NCBI GenBank assembly: GCA_032433595.1
Contig: JASWJB010000051.1
Coordinates: 110,627-174,626 of the forward strand
Direction of reading: 5' to 3'
DNA: 64,000 nucleotides
Source of the DNA: Conoideocrella luteorostrata
Lineage: Eukaryota; Ascomycota; Sordariomycetes; Hypocreales; Clavicipitaceae
In this document: positions 22,779 through 34,537 of the stretch, one piece after another
Numbering within the stretch: position 1 is the stretch's first letter
Layout: every line of letters starts with the position of its first letter
Position numbers and translations under genes: made by a program
Notes under the pieces: model-generated
Database searches by the model: none
Seen by the model: the letters and a program-made list of their open reading frames with translations, nothing else
Told to the model about the DNA's origin: nothing

Positions 22779-24221
22779 GGTTGATATTTTATGGGGAGAA
22801 GTATATGTGATTCGGTTTAGTGGTCATGCGATATTTGGTTGATGGGATCGAGGGAAGTAAATGGTGAGAGATGAAAACGAAAGGCAGGTGAGCAGGTGTT
22901 TTTATAGACGATGATGATGGTGGTGAGGTGGTGTTGCGGGGGTTTCACTGGATAAGACCGCGGAAACACTATCTGCTTACGGAGTATAAGTTTTGTACGT
23001 AATATGGTAAGAATGGGCATTAGAACAGTTGAGCCTGGGCAATTATTTGTTGGCAAGATGTCATGAAGGTGTACGCCTCCGTATGATGGTGCTCTTTAGC
23101 CAATCACAGACAGCAGCCGTTGCTAGCTCAGTTATCCAGCCGTTTTGGCGTGACGGGAAAGGCGGAATTCCGCCCACTATCAATCATCTTTAGCAAGCGA
23201 GACCACCCCCCGTGCTTGAATCTGCCGTCGCCATGCAAAACGTCTTGACTTTGCAACGCACGGAGGACTCCGTATGTGTTGTACAGCTACGATGCGGAGA
23301 TAGCTGCGGAGAGCGGGCTCCAACAAGGCAGTCTGCCGGATGCCGGTCGGGCAGCCGCATACAGCCGCCTCTCCGGCTTTGGGGCCGTGGGTCCCTGCAG
23401 TATGTGACATTAAGTATTTGACAATTTGACGGTGGGGGGCACACAGGGAGACGTGCAAATACTTTATGCCCCAAACTTTAACGATATACCCTGGACATCG
23501 GCGGCATCACGACCGATACCCGTCAACCGTCAGAATTGACGACTCCGCAACTTCCTCAAATCCCTGCACCCTCCAGAAATATCAATCTCGGCTGGTCGCC
23601 GCTCCAGTGACTGTCCATCGCTGCCAACTCGGCCACGGACCGCGGGCGTTGAGAGGTTGCTCGTACTTTGCCGCCTTGGCATGCCGGAAATATGAGCAGG
23701 AATGTCTTATCGGAGTCTCTCCAGTGGAATGACTGAAACATGACGATTCGTCATGCAATCCCGGACGGGACGTGGATTCAGGATAATCTTGACGCTTGGT
23801 CCGCCCCGTTGCGCCCGTCGTTCACTCGCCCTGGGACAATTAACTTGATGTTTAAGTTTGGTCATCCCCATGCCCCCGTCCCCCCTCCCCCATGGACCGA
23901 CTGCCGTGTTGCTTGGCATCCCGAAGCCAACCTTCCTTCGTGACGGCCAGTTCAAAATTTTCATCTTCATTCTGACTTGTCACCAAAGACTGTCTCTTTC
24001 TACTCTTCTGTTTACTCCCAATAGCAGCAAATGCGTTGTGGTGGAATATATAGTTGAACATCCGACTTCTCTCTGTGGTGCCTTCCCACCTGGGTGGTCC
24101 TTTATCGAGCCTTCCTTATAAATCAGCGTTTATTATTTGGCAGTTGTCTGTTATTTCGTATGCGCACGTGTTCGAACCACTGTCTCTGGTAGGCCGGCTC
24201 CCATACCAATTATTTGTGACG
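22779..24221. promoter_or_regulatory. Divergent promoter region, DUF1993 gene / sulfate permease
   Basis: This 1.44 kb carries one exact TACGGAGTA (22978-22986), a bZIP-like palindrome (23740-23754) and a TATATAG sequence (24047-24053) about 170 bp before the permease start. Open frames inside it have no coding character. Confidence 0.55.
23740..23754. promoter_or_regulatory. Palindrome ATGACGATTCGTCAT, possible bZIP operator
   Basis: Two TGACG half sites face each other with a 3-nt spacer, 468 bp upstream of the sulfate-permease ATG. Sulfur genes of filamentous fungi are controlled by a bZIP protein (CYS3/MetR) whose published consensus ATGRYRYCAT has closer half sites, so the match is only partial. 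Confidence 0.35.
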
Positions 24222-26814
24222 ATGGCATTTCGCCGGATATCAGACTTTGTTGTGCGCAAAGTCTTCGGCATCGATGTGAACGACAACTATCATGGACTAC
24301 CGACCGGCCTTGACAAACGCGCAGCACATGTTCTCGAGCCCGCCGATATTTATCTAGAGGACGAGCCGTCCGTAGCAGAGTGGTTGAAAGAAGTGGCACC
24401 GACAAGAAAAGGTGCCGTCAATTATGTTATAAGCCTGTTCCCCTCGGCATCTTGGATTCGGCGGTACAATTTGCGGTGGCTTGCGGGAGACATTTTGGCT
24501 GGTGCGACTCTGTTTCTCATATCATAAGTCTCGATGCGATATTAATCTGTACCCACAGGAATAACTATTGGTCTTGTCATCGTGCCCCAAGCCATAGCTT
24601 ACGCTTCGCTGGCTGAACTACTTCCGCCCTATGGACTGTACACATCTTTTACCGGCGCGGTCTCGTATTGGATCTTTGGAACCTCCAAAGACATTGTCAT
24701 TGGAGTATGTTGATACTGCCTCGCTGGTCGTCGGACCGTGTCAAAGTTGCTAACATCTTTTGACATAGACAACGGCAATTGGATCACTTCTTGTTGGAGG
24801 GGTTGTTGTCCGCGTCACAGAGGCATCCAATGGCGACTACAGCCATGAGCAGATTGCTCACGTCCTGAGCATATTGTCCGGCGCAATCCTTCTCTTCATT
24901 GGTCTTGTCCGACTGGGGTGGGTCATTGAATTCATCCCGTATATTCCTATATCTGCATTTGTTACTGCTGCGAGCATTACTATCATGTCAACCCAGGCGC
25001 CCGCGGCTTTGGGCATTTCTGGCGTTGAGACACAAGCCCCCCCTTATAGAGTTATAATTAGCACCCTGGAGAAATTTCCTAATATTCAGCTGGACGCAGC
25101 AATTGGCCTCTCTTCCATTGCTCTTCTTTTTGTCATCAAAAGCTTCTGCGCCACCATGGAACAGCGCCAACCAGCCCGAAAGCGGGTATGGGGCTACGTC
25201 TCGTCCTTGAGACTGACATTCACCATGCTTCTTTTTACTCTCGTAAGCTATTTAGTCAATCGCAATGGCTCGGAGGTTGAAGCCAAATTCCGCATTGTTG
25301 GTCATATTGAGAAGGGTAAGTGTTTGCATTTGATCTGCTTTCTCTATATTTTTTTTTAGCTCTGACACCACCCCATAGGTTTCCAGCGGGCGGGAGTACC
25401 GGCCATAGACAATCGCTTGATCAGTCTTGTATTACCAGAAGTGCCTGCCGTGGCTGTAATTTTGGTTATTGAGCATATTGCCATTGCAAAGGCCATGGGC
25501 AGGCACTACAGCTATACTGTCAACCCCTCTCAAGAGGTCGTGGCTCTTGGCGCCGCCAATGTTTTGAGTCCATTTGTTGGAGGTTACGTTTGCACGGGTT
25601 CTTTTGGCGCTTCTGCTGTTCTCTCTAAGGCAGGAGTCAGAAGTCCATTGGCCGGACTCTTCGGCGCAGGGATGCTCGTGCTCGCTCTTTACGCGTTGAC
25701 CGGAGTTTTCTTTTACATCCCCAGGGCTGCTTTGGCTGGCCTTATCATCCACGCTGTTTCCAACTTATTGATCACCCCCAGAAGCCTTTATGAGTATTGG
25801 CGGCTCTCCCCCGTCGAATTCCTTATTTGGATTGTTGGAGTTGCCCTGGCCATCTTTGTGTCACTTGAGGCGTGCATCTATGCTGGCACGGCTCTGTCAA
25901 TTGCTTTAGTATTGGTCCGACTTGCCAGGACACGAGGCACGTTCTTGGGATCAGTACGAGTAAGACGTGTTGCCGGAGAGAAGGAGCCTTTGTCTGATAC
26001 AAACGGCGCAGAACCCGTTAAAGGCTGCTATTCTGCCCCTGCCCCAGATATATTCTTACCTCTTGATGGATCTGGAGCTACAAATCCGGATGTCAAGGTG
26101 GAGTCGCCTTATCCGGGTGTTTTCATTTACAGGCTCCATGAAGGGTTCAATTACTCCAATCAAGCCTATCATGTTGACATTTTGGGCAAGCATATTATGG
26201 AACACACGAGAAGGGTATCAGACGAAGGATTCGAGAAAGAGTCGGACCGCCTCTGGAATGACCCTGGGCCGAAAGCACGACGACCGAAGTCACATCTACT
26301 TCCTCATCTTCGTGCCCTCATCTTGGACTTTGGAGCCGTCAATCACGTTGACATCACCTCAGTACAAGGTCTCATCGACTTGCGCAACTCTTTGGATAAA
26401 CACTCTGCGCCAGATACAGTTGAATGGCATTTTGCGAATATACAAAATCGATGGTCTCGTCGCGCATTGGCCGTGGCCGGATTTGGGTTTCCGACGTCTT
26501 TGAAAGTAGAAGCTGGTAGAAACTGGCGGCCAATTTATAGCATCGCTGCGACTCTCTCGGAAAAGGAAGGGCCGTTTGGGGACGACAATCGATGTGTTAC
26601 CGACGCGGATACGGACGAAGAGCGGACGCAGGGTAGTATCACGCCGGTATCTTCGGATTATATCGCAAGGAAGTTGCCGGTAACCTTCTCTGGCAGCAGG
26701 GGAGAGGGTGCCGTGAGTGGGGTTGATCGACCCTGGTTTCATGCAGATCTCTGCAGTGCGGTCGAGGCTGCTCTAAGAGATGCCCGAAGCAAGGATTCGG
26801 CTGTGCTGGTGTAG
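24222..26814 (+). CDS. SulP-family sulfate permease with STAS domain
   Basis: A plasma-membrane high-affinity sulfate transporter. Exons 24222-24501, 24559-24704, 24769-25315 and 25379-26814 give 802 residues, the normal size of fungal SUL1/CYS-13/CYS-14 proteins. The SulP signature is split by the first intron and reads LAGDILAG plus ITIGLVIVPQAIAYASLAELLPPYGLYTS after splicing. About ten hydrophobic helices follow to residue about 560. The STAS domain lies in the C-terminal part, with LRALILDFGAVNHVDITSVQGL as its conserved strand-helix segment and NIQNRWSRRALAVAGF after it. A linker between membrane part and STAS is typical of the fungal proteins. A diverged copy of the last coding segment occurs beyond the stop codon (see findings). 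Confidence 0.94.
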
Positions 26815-27940
26815 GTGTTTACGTTCAATTTATTCGGTACTATACCGGACACAGGGAAGTCATTATGGCGCCGGTGTCTTTGGATTATAATGCAAGGAAG
26901 GTGTTGGAGTCATCTGCGAACTTCTCTAGCGGAGGAGGAGGAGTAGGTGGGCGAATAGCTGATAGAGGACAACTAAAAGCTGACTGGGTCAGGAAGCATC
27001 ATTTACATATATAGCCATTAATTTTCATTCATTGATATCCAAAAGTCTCGAATCATTCGGCAAAGGAACTATGGTGGCACAGTATCTAAGATCTGTAAAA
27101 GTGCTGCCAAAACGAAGAGTAGTAAAATGTAAGAAGAGCAGAAAATAAGGTACATTTCTTAACTCATAATGCTTGAGAGAGATAATTCATGTATATGCAC
27201 TACTTATTTGTCCTTTATTCTACTAGTAGACGGTAGCTTTCTACAGTATAATAGGGCGAGAAATGTCTATTTTCTACACGCATTCTACGGAGGAACTTGC
27301 GGAATTTGCGTTTCGGCAGCATTCGGCGTACCTTGCCTGACCGGTTAACGTGCTACCGTATCGGTTCATTCGGCGAATTGTTACGGAGTACTGCCCACCA
27401 GGTCACGTATATTAATCAGTGCCTGCTATGGAACAATTCCGCGACACTTGACTCTATGGATTCTGTTCACGCAATATGATGCCGGACGCAAGACGGGTGT
27501 AGCTTATGGAGTAACTAGTTGGTCGGTGTTCTTATTCGGGATGGGTTCGACGTGATGATTGGCTGGTATCTAACTAAGCCGTAGTTGTACATCCGCACGG
27601 CGCACACCAGATAACTAACCAACTAACTTTCGATTTAAGCGGGGACTTGGGATCTGATAACGCCGGCCCATTGGCTTCTTCTCTCTCTTCCCCTCCTCTC
27701 CACTCCACGACTCCAGATTCCGTTATCCCCAGCTCCTAAGCCCGGACCAGGTGGCGTCTCTCAGCAGTTCACGACGTTGTCTTTCCATGAAATGAAGATG
27801 ACGGCCTGCCCACGGTTGCAAGATACTGTCATTACTTGTTAGCGGGCCTAGGTCTGTCGTATTTCGACGGTGAATTTGCTTTACAAGGGCTATAGCAGCA
27901 CACTTGATAATGGTAGTGGACGCTGCCCATCCTATTAGCC
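26815..27940. other. Intergenic region with a decayed copy of the permease 3' coding end
   Basis: About 1.1 kb without a gene. Its first 150 bp contain a diverged duplicate of the upstream coding segment (26846-26950). One TACGGAGTA lies at 27382-27390. The right end is the promoter and leader of the F-box gene. Confidence 0.65.
26846..26950 (+). repeat. Diverged tandem duplicate of sulfate-permease 3' coding sequence
   Basis: The segment aligns by eye with 26623-26725 inside the permease CDS. Shared blocks include CGGAC-CAGGG-AGT, CGCCGGT-TCTT-GGATTATA and GCAAGGAAG, then AACTTCTCT-like sequence. The copy starts 223 bp downstream of the original, after the stop at 26814. It is not part of the predicted protein. 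Confidence 0.75.
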
Positions 27941-28945
27941 ATGGCTCCCGAATCGTGCCTGATTGAATCCCTGCCAAACGAAGTAAGTCGCTCGCTATGT
28001 CGTACCAGGTGGACAAAGTCAGATTATTTAACGAGATTTGCGTTTTAGATACTGGTTGCATCATTGGCATTTTTCTCGGCTAGGGAACTCATCATCCATG
28101 TCTTGCCTATTAGTCGAAGATTTCGCGTCTTAGCTACCCGCATACTATATCGCCGCCTAGTAGAAACCTCGCCATTACCGCACAATGAACTCATTCTGGA
28201 ATGCTATCACCCGAGTGCCAAGATCTCCACGCCTTATCTATCATGCAGATATCTCGGATTGAAACGAGCTGGCGAACAGCCTATCCACGATGACGCTCTC
28301 AACTTGGGCGACCTAAACAGATTGTACTCATCGTTTCGACCAGTCTTGGCCGAGGAGAATCGCGGGTCGAGAAGAAGGCAGCGGTCCTCAAGATCCGAGG
28401 GTGAATCGTCTCTTGGCGACGAGGCTGCAACTCAAGACTTGCATTTGGACGACGGTGAACTATTTTCTCAACTATGCACCGCCACGAACGTTGTAAAGGA
28501 GACGACGACACGTGGGTTGTTCGTAAGCCACATAAATACCTGCGACGGAGTCATTCGTGTGTGGAGGCAATGGCTGGCTGAAAAGGCTGGCTGCTCAAGA
28601 TCAAATGGTAACAATGGTGTGCCAAAGTCAACTGTAGACTTTGAGAATATTCTTTGGGTTGATACCGCCAAGAATGTTGGCCTCAGATTTCGCGTGGAAT
28701 TGGGACCAGTGGAAAGAATGCCACTAATGTATGATGTTGGGGATGATGCCCCTGTAACCTATACACTGACTTATCAAGGTACGGATTGGCTCCTCACCGT
28801 TCCAGAATGAATTATATGGCCGACATTAGGATGAGATGGAAGCTAACATTCGCTAGAACTGCTTGTGCGACTACCATGTTGCTCATGGCAGTGGATGCGT
28901 GTGCGGTGCAGGAGGTTTCTCCTTCGTCTAAAGCCGTCGTCATAG
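27941..28945 (+). CDS. F-box domain protein
   Basis: F-box proteins link substrates to SCF ubiquitin ligases through Skp1. Exon 1 (27941-27982) encodes MAPESCLIESLPNE and exon 2 (28049-28778) continues ILVASLAFFSARELIIHVLPISRRFRVLA, which together form a standard F-box at residues 6-50. The rest is an uncharacterised substrate part with a low-complexity Arg/Ser/Glu stretch near residue 125 and a conserved-looking GLFVSHINTCDGVIRVWRQWL. I prefer a third exon (28857-28945) because a GTACGG...CGCTAG intron restores LLVRLP after TYTLTYQ, giving 286 residues; without splicing, exon 2 would stop at 28810 after GTDWLLTVPE. The 3' end is therefore less certain than the rest. The start lies 23 bp after an in-frame-unrelated upstream ATG-free leader. 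Confidence 0.75.
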
Positions 28946-30176
28946 CACAATATTGATGCACTTTTCTCCAAACCAAAGAAAGTAAAGTATAATACGACTT
29001 GAGTAATTAAAGACCATATTGTTACTTCAATAAAGAAGTCCTGTTCTCACGATGATATACTTGGGTATGGCAAGCTTGCCCGTGGTAGTCCCGATGTGAG
29101 ACTATTGTGAATACGCGTCCGGCCATAATGCGCGGTGATAAGTCATGAATACCCTATTTGATGCCTTTCGCGGCCCATCGGGAGTTCACACCCTTGGCCA
29201 GAAGATCTTTTACCGGGCCTACCCTCCGCCGTGAGTCAAACCGAGTGGACCAGTGTAGTAGTATATAGGCGCAGATAGCTCACAGTAAGAGAGAGAGGGG
29301 GGAGATGGGAGGTTGTTATCCGGCCAGGCGGGACGAGACAGTACCAGTCGATCTTAGGTGAATCGTGATGAAACCCTAGATCCAGATATCCTGTCATCTT
29401 AGCCTACCTGGTGTAAATCGCCCCGGAATTCCTTGGTACGGTGGTTTGCCTAGGTAAATACTAGAGGCGGGGAAAAAATTGATCAGGACAGCCCCATAGC
29501 TTCTGCAGCATGCCAATGAGTGAAGGGAGAAGTTAGCGAGGAGCATCAAGTGACTAACTGGGAGGGCAAGCAAGCATCAGAACGAGCACGTCGGTTAAAA
29601 CATCTTGATTACATATACCAATACCGCCAAGCCCACACATGGTTTCTTTTCTCTCACGGGATTTTGTGATTCTGTGGGCGAGTGTTGGTGCGTTGCGTAA
29701 GCTTTGCATTCATCGGCTGATTTGAGGACCATGGAGGGGAGAGCAGGCAGATGAGGGTACCAGGAATAGAACATGGTTGATAGAAGGAAGCTGCAGGTAA
29801 GACGCTGTGGAAGCGAAATAGCTTGATTTTTCTTTTTCGGGGCTGAGGGGAGGCGGGGGAATGTCTGTGGACGCGATGGTCGAAAAGCAAAATTCCCATC
29901 CCGTGCCCAAGATGGGATTCAGGAAAAATCGGAGCGGGAAAGTACCGATGGGCAGCTACTGTGCCTTCGTTGCTGCGATGTTGCAATGCAGGCCTGCAAA
30001 TGCATGTTCTTGTGTCCCTGCATTCGAGGACACTCGGATGCGGCACGCGCTGGAAACATGGGTCCACGCTCCCAGTCCCGACCATGAAGACAATGATTGT
30101 TTTTCCCGTAGCTGCTGAGAGCCAGGCCCAGAGGGCAAATAAAAACCTCTAGAAATGGATAAAAGACAGAGGCACC

Positions 30177-30208
30177 GCGACACTGCGACACTGCGACACT
30201 GCGACACT
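30177..30208 (+). repeat. Tandem repeat, four copies of GCGACACT
   Basis: Four 8-nt units are followed by two diverged units reading GCAACAAT. Confidence 0.85.
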
Positions 30209-31830
30209 GCAACAATGCAACAATGCATGGTGCATTAATAGAGCGCGGCGCTGAATACGTGTGGATGAAAAGAGGAATGTCTACACGGAAGTTCCTTCCC
30301 GGTTACTCCGTACTGTGTCTGGTATCTGTACCGTGTACTTTATGCAAGGGCAACCGACGGTCCACACCATCCGCCCAACCTCCGCATCCACCACCTCCGC
30401 TCTCGTCCAGATTCTTGGTTATAGAGCTTGAGAGCCACATCGAGGCACAGTGTCTACTACTCTACCCTTGGTCCAGCCGTCATCTCACCCTGCTTTAGAT
30501 TCCGGATGCCGTCTCGATACTGAGTACACAGAGTGGGTGTGCTTGGCACCAACCCTGCGAACCCCTAAACCAGCCGCCGTCTCGGCTCCCGGCCAGCCAC
30601 GAGTGACGGTTCTCGAGAGGTGAAGTCAAAGTCTGCCTCTCAAGCACTATGATGGCATGGCCCAATCCTGCGGCATAAATGTCTCAGCCACCAGAGGGCG
30701 TTCCGTGGTCTGGTGTTTGAAGTCATGCATCCCCGCATAAGTTGCCATCTGGTACTGGTCAAGACCCAGCCGTTCTAGATATGTTCCTCACATTGCTCAG
30801 ACTTTTAACTTGACCCTGAACCGAACGTGTTCACACTGGATGGGGGTTAAGCCTCTATACCACTGCTACGGAGTACACGGTTGTACTCCAGTGGTCTTCT
30901 TTTCTTTTTCTTCGTCCCTACATGGCATAGCTATGTGCATCCCCAACATTCGTCTCCCTTCTCCTGTGGCGCGGAGTGGAACGGGAAGCTTCCAATAGTC
31001 GTTGACTGCGATCCAATACTCGCATGGTCTTCGTTCCAACTCAGCATCTTGTGCTCTAGGCCACGCACCCTAGCAAATATGGCATGAGGTACAGTTATTT
31101 GAGTTGGTACTATAGATGCAAGAATATGCTACGCGCTGAGTATCGTGGTGAGAAGAACGCTGCACGCAGTATTCCATACCGGAAGTGTGTGTGTGCAGTG
31201 GGAATCACACTGTATCCCTGCTTGCCGACCGGTTCATAAGAGCCTGTACACTGTTACTATCTAATGGTACGCGAACTCCTGCAGGTTTCCCAATGTGAAA
31301 GAACTCCTGTGATACATTGATAGTTTTACTACTCGTGGACCCGACTGTGCGCTTATCTAGGGTCTGTTGCTCTTTGCTCGTCGTCAGATCCTTGCCACAA
31401 ACCAGTCCATATGCTGTCTCGTCTATATGTGGTGGAGCCTTTCTTCTCTTTCCTTTTGGATGTTTGTCGATCCGGCTGTCTGAGCGTCTCTGCCTTATGC
31501 AGCCCATGCAGCCAAATTTCTTCGCCTTCTGCCCTGCTTTGAAGCCTTTCTTTGTATGTGTGTGGGTAGCAGTATCCTAGACACAACGACGCCTCCTCAC
31601 TTATTTTCTTTTTCGTTTCTGAATGTGTGATGACTGTTTCTTCGCCTTCGGTCACTGTTCCTAAAAAGTCGCACCTGCTCCCAATCATCAACTTGCATGT
31701 CAAAGTCTCTCGGCTGAAGCATTGTCTTGCATTACTCTGCGTTTCTCCTCTTTCTCAGCGAGAGCTTGTACATTCATTTTACTACCGAGCTGGTCTCTCT
31801 ATTTTCTCCTTTCTCTACCATTCGCTTGCC

Positions 31831-31837
31831 TATATAT
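31831..31837 (+). promoter_or_regulatory. Probable TATA box of the MFS transporter gene
   Basis: TATATAT lies 79-85 bp upstream of the ATG at 31916, within a CT-rich leader, a common arrangement for regulated fungal genes. Confidence 0.45.
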
Positions 31838-31915
31838 GAACTCTTCCCCATTTGGACAAATTCTTTTTCTGAAGACGTCGCTCCATTACACTCTTTGAAC
31901 CTAATAGGCCGAACA

Positions 31916-33809
31916 ATGGGGAAAGCTTGGAGGTTGACACGGCCTGGCGACATTATATCACGACCAGTCCCAGCTCATTTTGTCATAGCGTCAGGCAAAT
32001 CGTTCGCTACAAAACCGGCTGGGCATGAGCAGCACGATATTCCGCCGAGGTCGATGACCAGCTCGTCCCTGTCAGGTGGTCAAAAACACATCAAATATGG
32101 AAGCGGGAAAGATACAGGTGTTGAACTGGTCCCTCAACCCAGTGATGATCCGGAGGATCCATTAGTATGTCTATGTTGTCATATTCACGCCACAATACTA
32201 TTACTTACACAATTTGTGCCGCTGAATAGAACTGGCCGCGATGGAAGAAAGACTTAAACTTGGCGGCACTTCTCGTCATGGTTAGTCTCATTGGAGGGAT
32301 GAAGACAGTGTTCATTACAACGGCAGACTCCCTGTCAACTTATTACGGAGTCTCGAATACGTCGATTGCTGCCCTGACGGCCGTACCGCTTATGGCCTCG
32401 ACAGCCACCGGGTTGGTCAGTTCAATTATTGCCAAGTTTAGGGGGAAGCGACCATTGTACTTGGTATCCGCTCTCTTGCTCTTCATCGGCACCTTGTGGA
32501 ATATGACTGCGGGAGATAACTACGGTTCGTGTCTTGGAGCTCGCATATTCCAAGGCCTCGGATGGGGCGCCTTCGACGTGTTGGTCATGGGTTCCATGCA
32601 AGACACCTACTTTGTGAGTAGTTCCCAGAACAGGCGGTTCAGTCTGTGAGAAAATAAAGTCTAACAAAAAGCCGTTCGCAGGAACATGAACGAAACATTC
32701 CCGTATCAGTATACAACATGTTAACCATCACCACCACATGGGGTTCGCCACTTCTCGGAGGGTTGGCGTCCAGGAATGCTAACAGCTTTACTAACCAATT
32801 CCGCATCTTAAATTGCTTTTACGTATTGGCTCTGCCTCTCCTGGCATTCGGCGCTCCTGAAACCACTTTTGATCGCTCGAAAACCATCATCGCCCCTCTC
32901 CCAATCCTCGGCTTAGATGCCTGGCGACCGTGGCGACTCCGGCATCGAGTGAATCAGGCGAATGTCCTCAAGTACATGAAGAAAATGAAGCCTTTCTCAT
33001 TCAAAACTACCATGACACTCCCTATGGCACTCCAAGCTCCTCGGGCACTCATCGCACCCACTACTTGCCTCCTGTTTGTGCTCAGTTTCATCCCATATGG
33101 TGCTCTCTGGGGCATGACAACGTCCATTTCAATCCTGACGACGCCTGCGCCACTGTCCCTGGATTTTGCACTCACAGGGGTTTTGATGGCCGGCCCCTGG
33201 ATCATCGCTTCGGTCTGCGTCGGAGGTTTCTGCTTCTATCGCGGGCTCTACGAACGGTTCACCCGGCTTGTTAGCTGCCTCATCATCACGACAGGCAGCC
33301 TGTTGGTTCTAATCGGTCTGCTTTCCTACGGACTAGGCCTCCACAACTTCATGACAAACCAGCCCACCTCTCCCAACCTCATATTCTCTCTCAGCTCCGG
33401 GCAGCAAATCAGCTTGCCTCTTTTGTCGCTGCAGTTGGGGATTCTCGCCGGCGGAGCTTACATCCTTGACACCACAACTCGGCCCTTGGTGGTGCGTTCC
33501 GCGTCATTTACTTCCTCCAGCATCGCCGTCGCCCAACGCAGCATTGGAGACATGCATTCAGGCGTCATAATTCTCCGCAACTTCGCGGCTGGCATCTTTG
33601 TCCTAGCCATGCCCAGCGCTGTTGGCGTGTACGGCGGCCTCAAAGCAGTCGTCATTGGTTTGGGTACAACCCAAGTTGTCATCACCGCAGCCATCTTAAC
33701 AGCATGGTGGCTGTACGATGAGTGTATCTGGAAAGCGGACGGTGTAACCATGGGTCTTGTAGACCTAAGGATTCTAAAGCAGTCTGTCAGCTTTTTTGAG
33801 ACTGACTAA
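31916..33809 (+). CDS. MFS transporter, DHA1-like
   Basis: Exons 31916-32164, 32230-32613 and 32682-33809 give 586 residues. About 80 hydrophilic N-terminal residues precede the motif DDPEDPLNWPRWKKDL, the usual entry to the first helix in fungal drug:H+ antiporter-like MFS proteins. The signature loop between helices 2 and 3 reads AKFRGKRPLYL, close to the G-x-x-x-D/G-R-x-G-R-R/K pattern but without its Asp. Helices continue with LGARIFQGLGWGAFDVLVMGSM and, in the C-half, several long hydrophobic runs. Substrate cannot be told from sequence. It converges on the receptor gene that follows. The gene has a 3-kb non-coding upstream region, suggesting condition-dependent expression. Confidence 0.85.
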
Positions 33810-34537
33810 AATATGGCGCGTTTCTCAGGGGAAAGGAAAAAAAAAATACAGTTCAATTTTAAAAAAAATAATTATTTTGGGTCGGCACTTGTGCTTCAAA
33901 AAGATTATAAAGACACGCTGTCACAGACAGTCATGGCTGTTCGGCTCTGTGCTTCGGAAGCCCGGGTCGAAGCGACAAAATACGGAAATGACAATGAGAC
34001 CAATCAATGCTTTTGACGACTATCCTATCTTATACACCACTAATTTCCTTTTTCCCTTTTTTTTTCCTTTTTGTTTTCGGCTTGCGTAACGAACGCTGCT
34101 GGTATGAAGCCAGTTCTGCGTCTGGATTGGATGAATGAACGTGCTCGCTCGACGCTTGCATGGATGATGAAGAAGTCTCATTTGTAGCATTTGAATGACA
34201 GGATATGAATATAACGATGGCATGGCTTGAAAGGACTCGTACCGTTGTGTGGGGCAGACTCACTAGTTAAACTGGTTTAATTGAATTGACGTGGCTCTTG
34301 GATCCTACGTGTATGTTCTTTTCTTGACCATGCTTCACTGAACACAAAGTTAGAACACGGCCAAGGCTGTATTGTTCGTAACATATAGTATTATAGCTGC
34401 TTCGAATCGCACAGTTACTCACTCACTCATGCAAGTTCCATCCATCAAATTTACCAACCACCCAACCAACCGAACACACAGTAAATCCATGGGTATATAT
34501 CAATTATCTACTACTCAGCCTCCCCGCCCCTTCCCTC
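33810..34537. other. Convergent gap between the MFS transporter and the GPCR gene
   Basis: The 730-bp gap has A-rich and T-rich homopolymer tracts (about 33835-33875 and 34050-34075) that suit 3' UTR or termination functions. No gene or 9-mer copy is seen. Confidence 0.6.

Larger units (their letters stand above)
28946..31915. other. Long non-coding region upstream of an MFS transporter
   Basis: These 3 kb have no convincing gene. Contents are a GA-rich tract near 29288-29310, an 8-nt tandem repeat (30177-30208) and two copies of the dispersed 9-mer (30304, 30867). The last 400 bp are pyrimidine-rich and include a TATATAT sequence at 31831, consistent with the promoter of the transporter. 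Confidence 0.6.

Noticed and set aside
24054..24221. Upstream extension of the sulfate permease
   Set aside because: The frame is open, but MAFRRISDF at 24222 is the family-like start and the extension looks like leader DNA.
27723..28070. A minus-strand frame overlapping the F-box gene start
   Set aside because: It overlaps the promoter and first exon of a well-supported F-box gene and has no domain.
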